From NCBI GenBank assembly GCA_015183035.1, contig JACZZP010000005.1, positions 1,426,001 through 1,490,000 on the forward strand: a stretch of 64,000 nucleotides of DNA, written 5' to 3'. Source of the DNA: Meloidogyne chitwoodi. Lineage: Eukaryota > Nematoda > Chromadorea > Rhabditida > Meloidogynidae. The notes under the pieces were generated by a model, which was not told the DNA's origin, did not search any database, and saw only the letters and a list, made by a program, of their open reading frames with translations. Shown piece after piece: positions 1-15,200 of the stretch. Position 1 is the first letter of the stretch, and the number at the start of each line of letters is the position of its first letter. The translations under genes and the position numbers were made by a program.

Positions 1-228
1 TACCACCAGGAAAATGAATTTCAATTAAAGATTTCGAATTTAATTCAATATTAAATTTCATTAAATAATATTTTGAAAGTAAACGAGCTAAATTAGATTT
101 TCCTATTCCTGCTGTTCCATAAAAAATTAAACGACGATATTTCTCCAATTGATCAAGTAATTGTTCAAGAAAATTTCGTGGAAATAAACTTTCAATAATT
201 AATGAATCTACTGAATGTTGTGATACTC
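1..228 (-). other. unc-53: unc-53 AAA ATPase exon with Walker A (partial)
   Basis: The leftmost exon encodes VDSLIIESLFPRNFLEQLL, then RRLIFYGTAGIGKSNLARLL. The P-loop GTAGIGKS (about 95-118) aligns with GATGIGKS of UNC-53. The exon runs off the window before Walker B, so ATPase completeness cannot be judged here. Confidence 0.92.
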
Positions 229-3200
229 CTTTTTTTAAAAGAATTAATTTTTAAATTTAAAATTAATAATTTTACCTTTTAATCTCAATCTAATTAAAGT
301 TCCTGGCTGTAAAACTTCTTCTGGAGATAATTTTGGAGTAATTTCAGTTGAATCAATTTTTTGATTATTTTCTATATTTAAATATTCATCAATTGAATTT
401 TTTCGTCGTATTAGACATTCACAGGGAATTCCCAAAGAATTTTTAGGAATAATTTGATAACCAATAATACTTGAATAAGAATCAATTCCTAATGACATAT
501 CTGGATCTATTCGATCTTTAAAATAAAAATATATAAAATAAAAATATATAAATTAAAACTAACGAAGATATTCTTCTAATAAAAGTCCCAATTGTTGATC
601 TAAATCTTTCCAATTTATTCCCTCAGCTAAGGGAAGAGATAAATATCCAATAGAAAGTTCTCTTCTTTTATTATTTCCACCATTACCACCACTTAAAGCA
701 CTTCCAAGAGATGAAAGTGTTGATGAAGAACCAGAACTTGCACGTGAAATTGATACTAATGAACAAGAAGAAGAAGGAGGTAATGTTGTTGGAATAAATG
801 TATTAGAAGAATCTATATTTAAACGACCACTCATATCAACACATAAAACTACTTTTAAAGAAGAAGAAGATTGCTGTTGATTTGCTTAAATTTAATTATA
901 ATTTATAAATTAAAAACAATTAATGGGTTGTTCTCTTGTAAGATATTATAAATTTTAATATTATAAATAAATGTTATACTTTTTGAATTATTTGAACCAA
1001 TACTTGTTCTTTGACTTTTATTATTATTGTTATGCACTTCTGCACTACTGCCTGTTGTAGTTGTATTTACAGAAAAATCTCCACTAGAAGGAGAAGAAGC
1101 AACAATATCATAAAGAGGAATAGATTGTTCAGGTACTTCTAATAATTGATTAGCAACCTTAAAAATTAAAAAAATTAAAAAAAAATTATTTTTTAACTTC
1201 TTCTAAAGCATCAACATCTAAATCCCTTGTTGAACAATCAGGAGGACCTCCAGAACATAAATTAGTATTTAAAGATATATGAGAACTTGCTCTAGATTCA
1301 GAACGAACTCGTCGTTCAAGTAAAGAAAAATTATATTTTAACATTCTATTTTCATGCTAAAATAAAATAAAAATAAGATAATTTATTAAAAATAAAAAAC
1401 CTTTAATTGATTAACAGTTTCTCTTAAAATATCAATTTCTTTTGCTTTATCTAAAGCATCAAGTTGTACATCAGTTAATGCTAATTCTTTATTTTCTAAT
1501 TCTTTTTGTAAAGAATTAACATAAAAAGGTTGATTAATTCTTAAATTTTATTTTTTATAATAATTTTAATTTAAAAAAAATAAAACTTTTTTCCATCAAT
1601 ATTTTCTTCATTTAATTGTTTTTTCTGTTCTCCTTCAAATGTTTGTGTTGGTGTTTGTTGTTTATTTTTTTTACTACTTCCCTTTTGAAAGGCACGAGTA
1701 AAAGAACTTCTAATCTAAAAAATAAATTTTAAAATATTTAATTAATATATTTATTATTATTTACAAAACACTGACAAATAAATAATTAAAAAATAATAAT
1801 AAAATAGTCTACTAGATAACCAACAACACAACACAAATATATAGGTATATCCACTAACCTGGTTATCTACTACTACATTTTGTTTCTTAAATTTTTAATT
1901 ATTTTTATTTTAAAATTTCAACTTAATTTCCTTTACAAATTTTAAAAAATATTTTAAAAAATTATTTATTACCCATCCAGTCTTTTTTCCTCCTCCTCCT
2001 TCAGGTTGTTCTCCTCTGTCTGATGATTTTTCATTTAATTTAATTTGTTTTTCTTTTTCAATATTTTTTGTTATTTCTTTATTATTTTGAGGAGGTAAAG
2101 AATTATTATTATTTATTTGTTGTTCTTTATTTGAAGGTATAACACCTGCAGTAATACTTAATGCACGTAAATGTTCAATTTCATGACAAAGTCTTTCAAC
2201 TTCATTTCTCTTTTTTTTTTGAAAAATTATTTAAAAAAATATATTTTTAAAATTAATTTAATACCTTTACATGCTTTTTTTGTTGTAATTTTGATAAACT
2301 AGACATAATTGTTTGTAATTTCTGATCAAATATTTGTAACATACAATTATAACCACTATGACGTTGATTAAGTAATGAAACTGTTGTTCTATAAGATTCT
2401 AATTCATTTTGAAGTTTATTAACTTCCCATTCATAACGTTCTTCAATTGTTGAATAAGCAGATCCAAGAGAAGAAATTAAAGAAAGTTGTGATCCTGGTT
2501 GTTGAATAATTTCATCAGAAGAAATTAATTGTTGTATTCTATTAGGAGAATTTAAACCACTATTATTAGCAGAAGAAAATTTAGATGATGATTGTTGTTG
2601 TCCATTAATATTATTTTGAATATTTGAATAAATACGTGAACCTATAAAAAAAATTAATTAATTAATAATTTTAAAATTAGAGGAATAATATTTAAAGCAA
2701 AAAGAAATTTCTTTTTTTTAACTAAAAATAAATAAAAAGCATAAAAAAGCCAATAAAAATACCATCATTTTTAGGTAAAGAAAGGGGTACTCTATTAGAT
2801 AACATATTTGGTGATATTGTTGTTCTTCTTGGTGGAGGTAAAGGTATTTTTTGTTGTTTTTGTTGAATTATTTTATTATTTATTAATTGTTGAATATATT
2901 CAAATATTCTACTTTCTCTATTATTATTATTAATTAAATTATTATTTTCATCATTTTTATTTAATTTTTGTTGTTCATTTATTGTTTTATTTCCATTAAT
3001 TGTTACCATTGAACGAGACATTGCTGAAAGTGAAGATGAACGTCTATTAATATTTTCATCATCAAAAATAGAACAAGAACGTGCAGAAGAACTTGATGGA
3101 TTATATTTTTGATAAAAATTATTATTATAAATCATTGAAGGTAATAAATTATTATTTTGTTGAATTTGAACTGAAAAATTAAAACAAAGGCTTAAAAGCA

Positions 3201-6200
3201 AAGCAAAAACAAAAGAAAAGCTTTTTTTATTTATTTATTTATTTGTTAATTTTTAGGAAATATAAATTAGTTAGTTAAAGCAATTTAAATAAAAAATTAA
3301 ACAAAAGCTTTTTTAGTTTTATATTTATTTAAAATTAACTAACCATTATTAGCAATATTAGTTGTTATTATATTTTTATTTTCATTATTATTTGGAGTAG
3401 AAGCAAAAGTAGATGGATAAGCAAAATGTCTTGGACTAATTAATAATGATCCAAATTGATTATTATTTAATTGCTTATTAGAAGAATTTATTAATTTTGT
3501 TGTTTGTTTTGTTGTATAATTATTAGAAGAAGAAGAAATACAATTATTTTGATTATTTAGAGGAATTCTTGGTTGTTGTTGAAAAATACGTAAATGAGCA
3601 TGACGATCTAATGAATGAGTATGATATGCTGGATGACGAATAGAAGAAGAAGAAGAATCTTTTAATTAAAATTAATTCAAAATATATAAATTAATTACCA
3701 TTATTATTATTATTTTCAATTAATTGCTGTCCATTTATTATAGGAGGGGGGCGTCTACCAAATGCACGCATTTCTCCAAATTGTTGTTGACCTCCAATTT
3801 CACCTGCAGCAACACTCAATGTATCACCATCATCACTAAGTGCCATTAAATTATGTGGAGGAGAAAGTATTCGACGTTGCTAGATTAATTAATTAATTAA
3901 TTAAAATATATTTAAAATTAATTATTACTTGATTATTATTATTATTATTATGTTGTTGTTTAATTTGTTGTAAATTAGAAGAAGTAAATGTATGATAAGC
4001 ACGAAAATTAGAAGATATTTGTGAGGGAATAGAAGAAGAATTAATATTATTATATTCTTTACAAGTTTTTGGATTATCATAAAAATGTTGTTGTTGTTGT
4101 ATATTATTATTATTATTATTTAATTTTTGATGATCTGACCATTGTATTATATTATTATTACGTAAAAGAATATTACCACCATCACTTGAAGAAAAATGTT
4201 GTTGATTTAAATTCTAAAAAATAAAATATATATTTATTTATTTATTTTATAAGAAATGTTTAAAAGAAAATCAGAATAAAAAAAAATAACCCAAAACTAA
4301 AATACATAAATAACTCATTGGAATTAAGGAAGAAGACACTTTAACCCTTTCTTATTTATTTTTTATTATTATTCAGTAATGTTACTTTTGTGTCTGAAAC
4401 GACAAATTAGCCTTTTACATTACTTTTAGTAGCTATGGATAACAATTTTTAAGAAAAAAAAAGAAGTTGAAAATGCAAATGAGCTCTTTCCGCTAAAATT
4501 CTCTCCCCTTTTATTTATTTATTTTTTTTATTTTATTTTTAAAAATGTCCAAATGTCCATCTTCTTCCTTTTAAAAATTTTGAGTAATTCCTTTTATTTT
4601 CTTCTCTCTAATATTTTTGTTAAATTTAACTTTATCCTCTGAGAATTCTTTACTCCCGCATTCCTTTCATTCAATAATTTTTTGTATATTTTGACAATTT
4701 TTTTTTAATTTTCTTTTTTTATACTTTTCTTGTCAATTTATAAAATAAAATCAAAAAAAATATTATAAAATATTTCCTATTTATTTTTTTTATTTTTCAT
4801 TTCTTTATTATAACTTTTATAAAAATCTCTTCATTTTTGGGTAAATTAATCTTTTAAAAATGTCAAAATAACCAATTCCGAAGGGTCAAAATTTGGACAT
4901 TAAAAATAGCTTTTTTAACCAAAAATATAATGCAAATTTAAAGGAATTGCTTATCTTTATTTAAAAATCTTTATTTTAAATAAATGAGGAAAAATAACAA
5001 TTAGTATAAATTTAAAAATAAATATATTTAAATAAAAAATAAATAAAACATTTAATTATTATTAATTTAAATATATTTATCTAAAAATATTACTTACTAT
5101 AATATTTGTACTACATGAAGTTGAAGGCCTTGTCATATCTGTAGCAATACTATAACGATTATTATTATTATTTATTTGTTGCCATTGTTGTGGTGTTCTT
5201 TGTTGAATCCATTTATTTGTTCCATTTCCTCCAATTAAATTACCACTAAAAATAATCAAAAAAAATTAAATAAAAAAATATATTTTAATTTTACTTATTA
5301 TTTTGCATTTTATGTATTTTTGGAGGTTGGATAAATTGTTGTTGTTTTTGGGATGGATGGGAAGCTCTAAGGCCAATAAAATCCATCTGATGTTTTTCTG
5401 GAGAATTTTGATCAACAGAAGAACTTGCAGTAGTTAAATCAGATGTTGATATTTCATCATCATCTAATTGCTCTGAGAAGGCACTACTGGACAGAGAAGA
5501 ACAAGAACTGGCATTATAACTAATATTTAAATAAATAAATAAATAATTGTATATGTACATATAATTAAGTTAAAAAGAACTAATGTGATTCATTATTTTT
5601 TAAAATATAGATTTAAATAAAAATAAAAGTCCTTTTTAGCTAAATTATAGAAAAAATTGCCGAATTGGCCAAAATAAAATATGTACATTATTATTATTAT
5701 TTTTTATTTAGCAATGACCAACTCTCTATATATCCACTCTCTTGTTGGCTAAATTCATTGACGATTTTCAATAATATTTAAATGGTTAACACCTCTCTAA
5801 CCCAAATACTATTTTCACCTTTAAAATACCCGAGAAATTTATTCAGTTATACAGCTTTTAACTATAATGTATATATTTATTTTATGGACTTAAATAAATA
5901 TAAATAAATAAATATAACAACCAATGTTTGTATTTAAAATTAAGAAACAATTCAAAGATTTTTAAAAGAAAAGAAGAAAATTATTTTAATAAATATTTTT
6001 ATTATTTTAAGCATTATTTAAAAAATGACCAAAGAAACAAATAAATAAATAAAAAAGGCCAAAAAACAAGGTTTTTAAAGAAATAATAATTTAAAAGTAA
6101 ATTTTTATTTTTTAAGTGAATGGCACGGTCAATCCCTTTATAAATATATTTTTATAATATATTATTATTTAAGTTTTGTAGTTATTATAATAATAGAGAA

Positions 6201-9200
6201 ATAAAGAAAAAAAAAGATAAAAGAGGTTAAAAATTTTTTAAAGAATTTTTATTTATTTTAATAAAAAAATAATTTAAATCTTTGTAATTTTTAAAACTAA
6301 ATAATTTTATAAAATAATTATTTAATAAAAATAAATAATATAAATAAAATAAATATATTTTAGGTGGTCCATAAATAATTTTTGAATAAAATAATTTACT
6401 TCTGTTTTGCAGATGTTTAAGAACATTAAAATAAAATAAAATAAAATAAAGCCAAACACAAAAGAATAAAGAGCGCGCGAAAATTTATTTTGAGATTTTA
6501 AAAGAATTTAATTTTCTGTTGCCTGCTGAGATTTAAAAACAGAAAAAAGGTTATAATGAAAAAGGAAGGAAGAAGATTGAAATTGAGAGGTAAAAAAAGA
6601 AAAAAAAGAAAGTAGATTAAATAACAAAAAAAGTAAATCTGAGGTAAAGAATAATATAACCTTTTATAAATTTATTATATTATTACCTCATTTAAATATA
6701 AAAATAAATTAAAAAGAAATTTTAACATTTAAAAGAAAAAACATATGGAAAAAATAAAAGAAATTAATTATCAAAAAAAAGTCACAAGAAAACAAATGTG
6801 CAAATATTATTTTTTTATAAGTGATATTATTTATATATTTATTAAAAATAATCAAAAAACTTTAATAAAAATAATTGTCTCAAGATGTTTGTAAATAAAT
6901 AAATAATTAATTAATTATTAAAATTAATAAAATAAAAAAGTACGGAGACTAAAAATAAATTAAAAAGAAAATTAAAAAAATAAAAAGTAGGATTTTGGTT
7001 ATTATGGACAAAGAAGAAAAAGAAAAATATTTGCGCAGCAGCTGCAACAAAATATATATTTTTGTTAAAAATACAAAAAAATTGATTTGCCTTGGAATTT
7101 GTAGGTAAATTTGTTGAAAATTTAGAAAGAGAGAGGAAAAATAATGAAAAAAGAAGAATTTTCTAATTTATTTTTTAAATTAAATATTTTCATTTTTTGA
7201 AAACAAAAATCTCTTTTTAAAAATTCTAATATTGTCTTTTATAAATTAAAAAAAAATAAACTTTAATATTTTTAATAAATAAATGACCAAAGAAGAAGAA
7301 TATCACCCAATGGGGCATTTTATTTAAAGTCTGTTATATTATTCTCAAGAGAATAATAAAAAGTTAAAAAGGTTATTATACTACTTGTTGTGAAACCAAA
7401 AAATATTGAATAATTCTGTTTTATAAAAATATTTAAAAGAAACTGGCCACTGACCACTATAATATATTTTTTATAAAATAAACAAAACATTTGGTTTAAA
7501 TCAGTGAATATTGAATAGAAAAAATAATAATAAAAATGTTTTTTTTCAATTTGATTTAAAAAATTAAAAAATAAAATATAATAATAATTAATTAAAAAAA
7601 GATTATATAAGTACATATATCTAAATAAAAAATATTAAAAGTATATGTATATATTAATAAATTATTATATCAGAATATTTAAAATAGCAATCCCCCAATT
7701 AACTAAAAAATATTAAAATATTGTTTTTCCTCGAATTAAAAGATAAAATAAATTAAAAAATAGTATATAGGTAGATGTTTTAACTAATTTTTGTATCAAA
7801 AAATATATTTTATTAAAATAGATTGATTTGGGGTGGTCAAGAGGTTTCTTAGGAAAAGAAGATATGCAATAAATAAATAAATATATAAAATCTCCTAAGA
7901 TTTTTTCCGGTCATTAAAAATAAAAAATGTAAAAAAAGAGTCTGCTGCTGTCCCTTATTGAAGGCCAAAAAAATGAAAAAAATAAAAAGTTAGTGTTTGG
8001 CATTTACTTCTGGGCAATTAATGACCAAAATAATAATAAAAAAAAGAAGAGTTAAAAATAGATATATTTATAAAAATTAAAAGGATATAATTTAAAGAGG
8101 AGAAAAAAAGGAAAAAAAAAGATTGGAAGGTTATTTATTTTTTAAACTTTTTTTAAAGTAAAAATAAGAGAGAAAATAAAATTAATTACAAAAAATAAAA
8201 ATTAATTATATTAACTTAATTTAAAAAATGTCTTTTTTATAATAAAAGAATTTATTTTATTATTTAAGAGGATATATATTATTTAATTAAATAAAACTTA
8301 CAAATTAATACAATTATTCTGATATTCATAATACTTTTTAGAATTATTAGTTTGATTACATTTAGGCATTGAAATATTTGCTTCTAAATAAGGTAATATT
8401 ATAATAATTTATATTTTTTAAATATTACAATTAATAATTAGTTAAATTAATTTTATAATAATTTTATTAAAAAACACTCACCATCATCATCCATTAATAT
8501 TTTTTGATTATTATTATTTTGTTTTTTTAAATCTAATTTTATTTTAGAATTATCACAAATTTTTTCAATTTGTCCAATTTTTTGTGACATTTGTTCTGTT
8601 GCAGAATTAAGCAATCCTGAATTTAAATTAGTATTTTGATGATTATTAGGACGATGAATTGCTGTTCTAACAGAATCTAATGAATCTTGACTTGTTGTTG
8701 AATCATTAGATGCAGCAGTTATAGCTAATCTAAAATGTTGAATTTGTTGTTGTTGAAGTAAAAGGGATTCTTTTTTATTTGTTGAAAAAACTTCTTCTTC
8801 GTTAGGTGAAGAATTTGATGAAGAAGAAGATATACAAGGAAGGGCTATAAATTAAAAATTAATTTAATTTTTAAAATTAATAAATATTAAAAAATAAATT
8901 TATTTATTAGCCAATTCTTGGCCTTTTTTATTTTTATTTTTCATTTGACTGGACATAAATAAATAAATAATAAATAAGTAGGTAATACAATTAGTAAAAA
9001 CGGCCAAGTGCCAATTTTGTGGCTATTTGAGTAGTCGATATGAAAAATAAAAAATGAGAGAAAATATATTATAAATGCGCGAATAAATAATTAATCCTAT
9101 TGGACATTGGCATGTAAAATTAAAATTAAAAAATAAAAGAAGGAATAAATAAATAATATTTAAAAAATATTTAAATAATTAAATATTTAATATTATTCGG

Positions 9201-12200
9201 ATTATGTCAAGAAATACAAAGAAAATCTTAAATTAATTCAAAAAATATTAAAAATTATATTTTAAATGACAAAATTAATAGAATTAAATAATAAATTTTA
9301 AATTAAAAATAATTTAAATCAATATAAATTTAATATTATTATCAGAGTATTTTTACTTTAAATAAAATAAATACATATTGTCTTTATGTTTTGTTTATAT
9401 TAACACATTTAATGATTTTTTTACAATATTTATTTATTATAAGTAAATAATACTGGAAAAATAAAATATTAAAAAAACGAAATAAAAATATAAAATATAA
9501 TAATAATTTAAATAAATGTTCGAATATTTAAAAGAAATTTCATTTTAATTTTTTTAAATAAATAAATATTAGAATTAGGGTCAGACAATTATAAAAATCA
9601 TGTTTTTAGTCTATTAATAATAATAAATAAACAGCATGAATTTTCTTTTTTTTGAAAAAAAAATAAAGATGCGCATGATTTATTAGATATTTTTACTCAA
9701 ATAAATAATAAATGTATTGAGGCATAAATAAATAAATGAATGAACAAAAAGAATGCTTCTTTTGTTTTAATTAGAAAATTTCTACATGAAAATTGGATAA
9801 AAAATAAATTGAGGGAATTAACGGAAAGAACATTGTATATTAGAAATGAAGAAAATGATTGAGAGAGTTACACTGCGCTAGTAAAAGGGGGATATTGAAA
9901 AGAAGAAGATTATTAACAAAAATTAGAATCAAAATAGAAAATACTCAAGAGTATATAAATAAAATATAAATAAGAGGAATAATAATAATAAATATATATT
10001 TTATTTATTTAAATCCTTTTTTACAAAAAGTTTAGAAATGTAAAGGTCATATTTAAATTATACATAAAATAATTATAATAATAATAGAAGGTAATTTAGA
10101 GAATGAAATAATTAAATAATATGAGAAAAACAACGGAAACTTGTTTTTCTACTTATTATTATTTTTAATATTAATTCACACAATTATTATTATTAGAAGG
10201 TAATCATTTTTGAAAAAATAAATATACCTATGAAATTAAAAATAAAAAACTACTTGCCTTGTATTTCACCTCTTAAAGTTTGTTGTTGTCCATTATTATT
10301 ATTATTATTACATAATTTTGTTGGTGCAAGTGGAGGAGGCATTAAAGGTGATTGTGGACATTCTTCATCTTCTTTAATTATTTTTTCATTTTCTTTTGGT
10401 AAAATTCTATTTATTTGTTTAATTTGTGTTATTTTTATTTTTGATGATCCAGGTAATGATATTTTACTTGAAGAATTTTTTGTTATTATTTTATTTGATA
10501 AAATTAAATTATTATTATTTTTTGATGAAGATTGTAAATTATTTTTTATATCTTTTTGAATTGAAGAAGAAGAAGAACAATTTTTAATTAAATTTTTATT
10601 ATTTATTTTATTTAATTCATCTAAAAAAAATTATTTAAAAAAATATTAAATAATTTTTATTACCTTTTTCCTCAATTTTATTTTCTAATTCTTCAGTTAA
10701 AATATTATTATTATTATTTATTAATTGTTTATTATTATTTTCATGTTTTTGTAACATTGGACTAACAACACCAACAGCTACATTTTCTCTATTTCTTCTT
10801 TGTTGTTCTGATAAAGAAGAATCAGAAGATGATTGTATATTATTATTAATACAATCTGTTGTTGTTATATTTAAACTTGAATTTGAGGGTTTTTGTTTTC
10901 TTTGAGTAATTGGTGTTGTTGCCAAAACTGATACCCCCTTAACTGCTAGTACTGGTTTCTTCTCCTTTTTTTAATTATAAATAAATAAAAATTAAATAAT
11001 ATATATATAAAATATTATAATTTATAATAAATATTACCATAATAAGATCACGAGGAGAATTTGTTACTGAACAGTTTGATTTTGTTGATATTTTGGATAT
11101 TGATTGTTTTTCTCCAAAATTTTTATTTATTTTATTTATTCCATTTTTATTATTAATTATTTTAGTAGTAGAAGGACGATTTAATTTAGAAGATTGTAAT
11201 GGAAGTAAAGATTTTGGCCTTTCATTTCCAGAAGAACATTGAGAAGAACGTAAAGATGTACAAGTTATTGTTGATGTACTACTTACTACCATTGATTGTG
11301 TTGCACTATTGGGCATTGAAAAACACTTAAAAAAAATTTTTAATATTTAAAATAAATTATTTATTACTTTTTTATTTTGTTTAAATTTATTATTTTCAAT
11401 AGAAGAACATTGACTAATATTTAATTCTTCTGAATCTAGTGGTGCTGAAATTGTTGATAAATTATTAATATTTTTAATATTTAATTTTATATTATTATTA
11501 TTATTATTTAAAGTTTTTTGTTGTTGTTGTGTTCTTTTTGTTGTTACTGTTGGAGTTATTAATAAAGAAGTATTATTATTACATTTATTTATTGAAGAAG
11601 AAGAAGAGGAAGGCATTATTGTTTTATTATTACTAAATATTTAATTAATTAATTAATTAATTTAAAATATTTACTTAATTTGTTTTTGTGGATATTGTTT
11701 GTTATTCGTTTTTTCTTCTTTTTTTGGTTGTTGTTTCATTATTTCATATTCTTTTTTATTTATTTGTTGTATTTCCACTAATTGTTTTATCTATTATTTA
11801 TTAAAAAATAAAAATAAAATTATTTTTAAAATTAAACAAATTAATATATAATTAAAATAATTTAATCAATATATATATATTATTTATTTATTACTAGTTA
11901 ATTAATTAGTAATAAAAGTAGAAGAGAGAAGGTAAAAATTAAAGTTTGGCCAAAGCACAATTTAATGAAAAAGATTTTTTTAAATGATTAAAAAAATAAT
12001 TAAAGAAAAAAGTCAAAATAATTATTAAATTATTTTTTTGATATATAAATGTCAAATAAATTAAAAAAATTTAGTTATTTAAAATATAAGCTTAGAATGA
12101 TGACAGCTATAATAATAAATAATATTAAATTACTTTTATTTATTTAAAATTTTATTTTTTATTTTTTAAAGTCAAAATATTATCAAAAGCGGAAAATAAC

Positions 12201-15200
12201 TTTGAAAATATATTTATTTATATAATTATTATATTTAAGAGTATTTTAAAACAAAAATACTTTTTAGATTTAATTTATTTATTTATTACTACAACTGTTG
12301 CTTTTTTAAAAAAATAATAAGGAACTGAATGATGAGTGAAATTTTTGGAAAATAAAAAGAGAAGAGAGAAGGACAAGCAAATGGATATATGACTAAATAA
12401 TAATAAAAGTTTTTAAAAGAAATATTAATGAAAATAATGTCCTTGAGGAAAAGAAAATATTTAAAAAAATGAAAGTGATATTTAATATTTATTTTTAAAA
12501 GTCCAATTGTATTAAATAAATACTTTTTAATAAATAAATTAAAAAAAACTTACATAATTATTTTCTTCTTTTTTATTTCCATTATTATTATTAAAAGGTT
12601 CAAATTCTTCTAAAATAATATTTTCTTTAATTAATTTATTTTCCAATTTATTATTATTATTATTTATTATTATTTCTTTATTTTGTTTAATTTCTAAATT
12701 AATTGGTTGTAGTGGATTTGATTTAATATTTTCAAAACAATTTTTTTCAACATTTTTTTCTGGTAAAAAACATTTAAAATTCTAAATATTTTATAAAATT
12801 AAAAAAAAAAAAATATTTTATAATTTACATTATCTTCTTCATTAATTAAATTATTTTTAATATTTTTATTTCCAATTAAATGTTTTGAAGGTATTCTAAG
12901 TGATAATTTTTTAGGTGATATTAAAGAAGAAGAAGAAGAAGGAATTAATAAATTTAAAGGTTTTTGAGGCAATGGAGGTGGTTTTTGTTGTTTTAAATTA
13001 TTTATTGAATTATTATTATTTAAATTATTATTATTTATTTTTTCATTATTTTCTTCAAATTTTAAAGAAGATAATTGTTGTTCTTTTAAATTTATTTTAA
13101 TTTCAGAAGAATTATTAAATAATTTATCTTTTTGAATTAATTTTATTTGATTAGAAGAAGAAGAAATATTACTGAAAAATTATTTATTTATTATTAAAAA
13201 AAGGAAATATATAATTTTAAAAATATATAAAATCACCATGCATTACATTAATAAAAACATTTGGCAAAAAAAAAATAAAATTATCTTTTGTTAAAAAGCC
13301 TCTCCTTTATTTTTTTATTTGTACAGATGTATAAAAATATAGTTAAAAAAAGAGTTTTTATTAATAAAAACAAAATACCCAATAAAACGAATAAAATAAA
13401 TTTTGTTAAATAATTTTCTTCAAAAATTATTTAAATAAAAAATATATATTTAATTTATAAATTAAAAATAAGTATTAACTTTTTTTGTTCATTTTCAGTA
13501 TTTACAATATTTTTTGTTGTTTCTTTTAAATTATTATTTATTTTAGAATTATTAGGTAATTCTAAATGTGTTATTTTAGAAGATGAAATATTTTGAGCTA
13601 AATTTTGTGAAGAAGGAGAATATTGAAGACTAGAAGAAGTTGGAAGTTGTGAAGAAGGAAGAGGACCTTAAAGGGAAGAATTTAAATATAAAATTAAAAA
13701 ATATTTTTTAATAATTTAAAATAATGAACAATTTATGAGAAAAAATATTTTATTTTTTTTATTAATTTCCCAATAATTTTTTGTATCAATGACTGAACAT
13801 AAAGGCCAGTTCACTAAATAAAATGGTTTTTTAGAATTTTTTATAAAAATAGTGATTAATAAAAAACGGTTGATATAAAAATTAAATAATATTTATTTTT
13901 TTAATATTTTAAATTAAAATCTTACAATTTTGTTTATTAGTAGTTGTTAAATAATTATTATTTTTATATTTAATCGAAATATTTGAATTTAAGGCAATTT
14001 TAGACTCTTTTGTTTTATTTATTATTATATTTTGATTATTAGTATTTTTTGTATTTTGTTGTAAATATTGTTGTTCAGTAATAAAAGAAGAATTAACAAT
14101 TTCAGATGTTTTTATTTGTTTATTATTTTGACGATTTATAGAAATTCTTTGGGGAACACGAAGAGATGATAATTGAGTTTTATTAGTAGAAATACTAAAA
14201 AATAGATATTTTTAATTATTTATTTTATTTCAAAACAAAAAATAAAATAATTATCTTTAAAGTTTCATTTTAAAAAAATAATCTTCTCTTAAAATATTTA
14301 TTTATTTATTAATCTAAACAAAATATAATGCCGGCTGGCACTGACTACTTGAAAAGTAAAGAAAATAAAAAGGATATATAATAATATAATATATATTATG
14401 TAAATGTCACTTGTCATCACTCATATTATTATTTTTTAAAATTAAATTTTTAACTTTAAAATTAAAAAAAAATCCCTAAAAATATATTTAATAATATTAT
14501 TTATTTAAATAATCAAAAAAAAAATAAAGGAAAAATAAATTAAAATATTCTAAAAAATAAATAAATTCTCGACCACACACAAATATTTTATACAAAATTC
14601 AATATAATAAAATAAAAAAAATTTAAAAAAAAAAATAACTAAAAATATTATCTTTAAAAATATCTCTAAAAAAGTTATTTTTTTGTAAAAAAATTAAAAG
14701 GGCAACAGTTATTTCTTTTTTAAAAAATCCATCACATATCAGAATATTTTGTATTAAAATACAATGAGCGAATTTTAAAAAAAAAGGGACAAACTGCAAA
14801 AAAGCATTCTCTCCGGGGAATTAATTTTTTTCTTTCCGCGCTATCCAAAACATTTTTGAGGGACAACGGCACGGAAAAAATAAGTATAAGAGTATGGACT
14901 TTTATCTTTACTATATAATATTGGCATTTGGGGAAGATTTGTTAGAGAAGAAAGGAAAAGGCCATAAAATTCTCTCTTTTTTGTGGTCAGTAGTAACCAA
15001 TTAAAATGGTTTTTTTATTTTTAATTGAGAATATAAATATATTTTTTAATTAAAATAAAAGTGTAGAGATACAATTAAATTGATTAAAGATTATTAAAAT
15101 ATTTAAATAATTATTAAAGAAATATTTATATAATATAATAATTAAAAATAATATTTTAATATAATAATTTACCTTGTTTTTTCATTATAAATATAATCAT

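Noticed and set aside
10230..10559. 109-codon plus-strand open frame
   Set aside because: It is the antisense shadow of the Ser/Asn-rich unc-53 exon 10254-10620, which has proper splice sites and phase on the minus strand.
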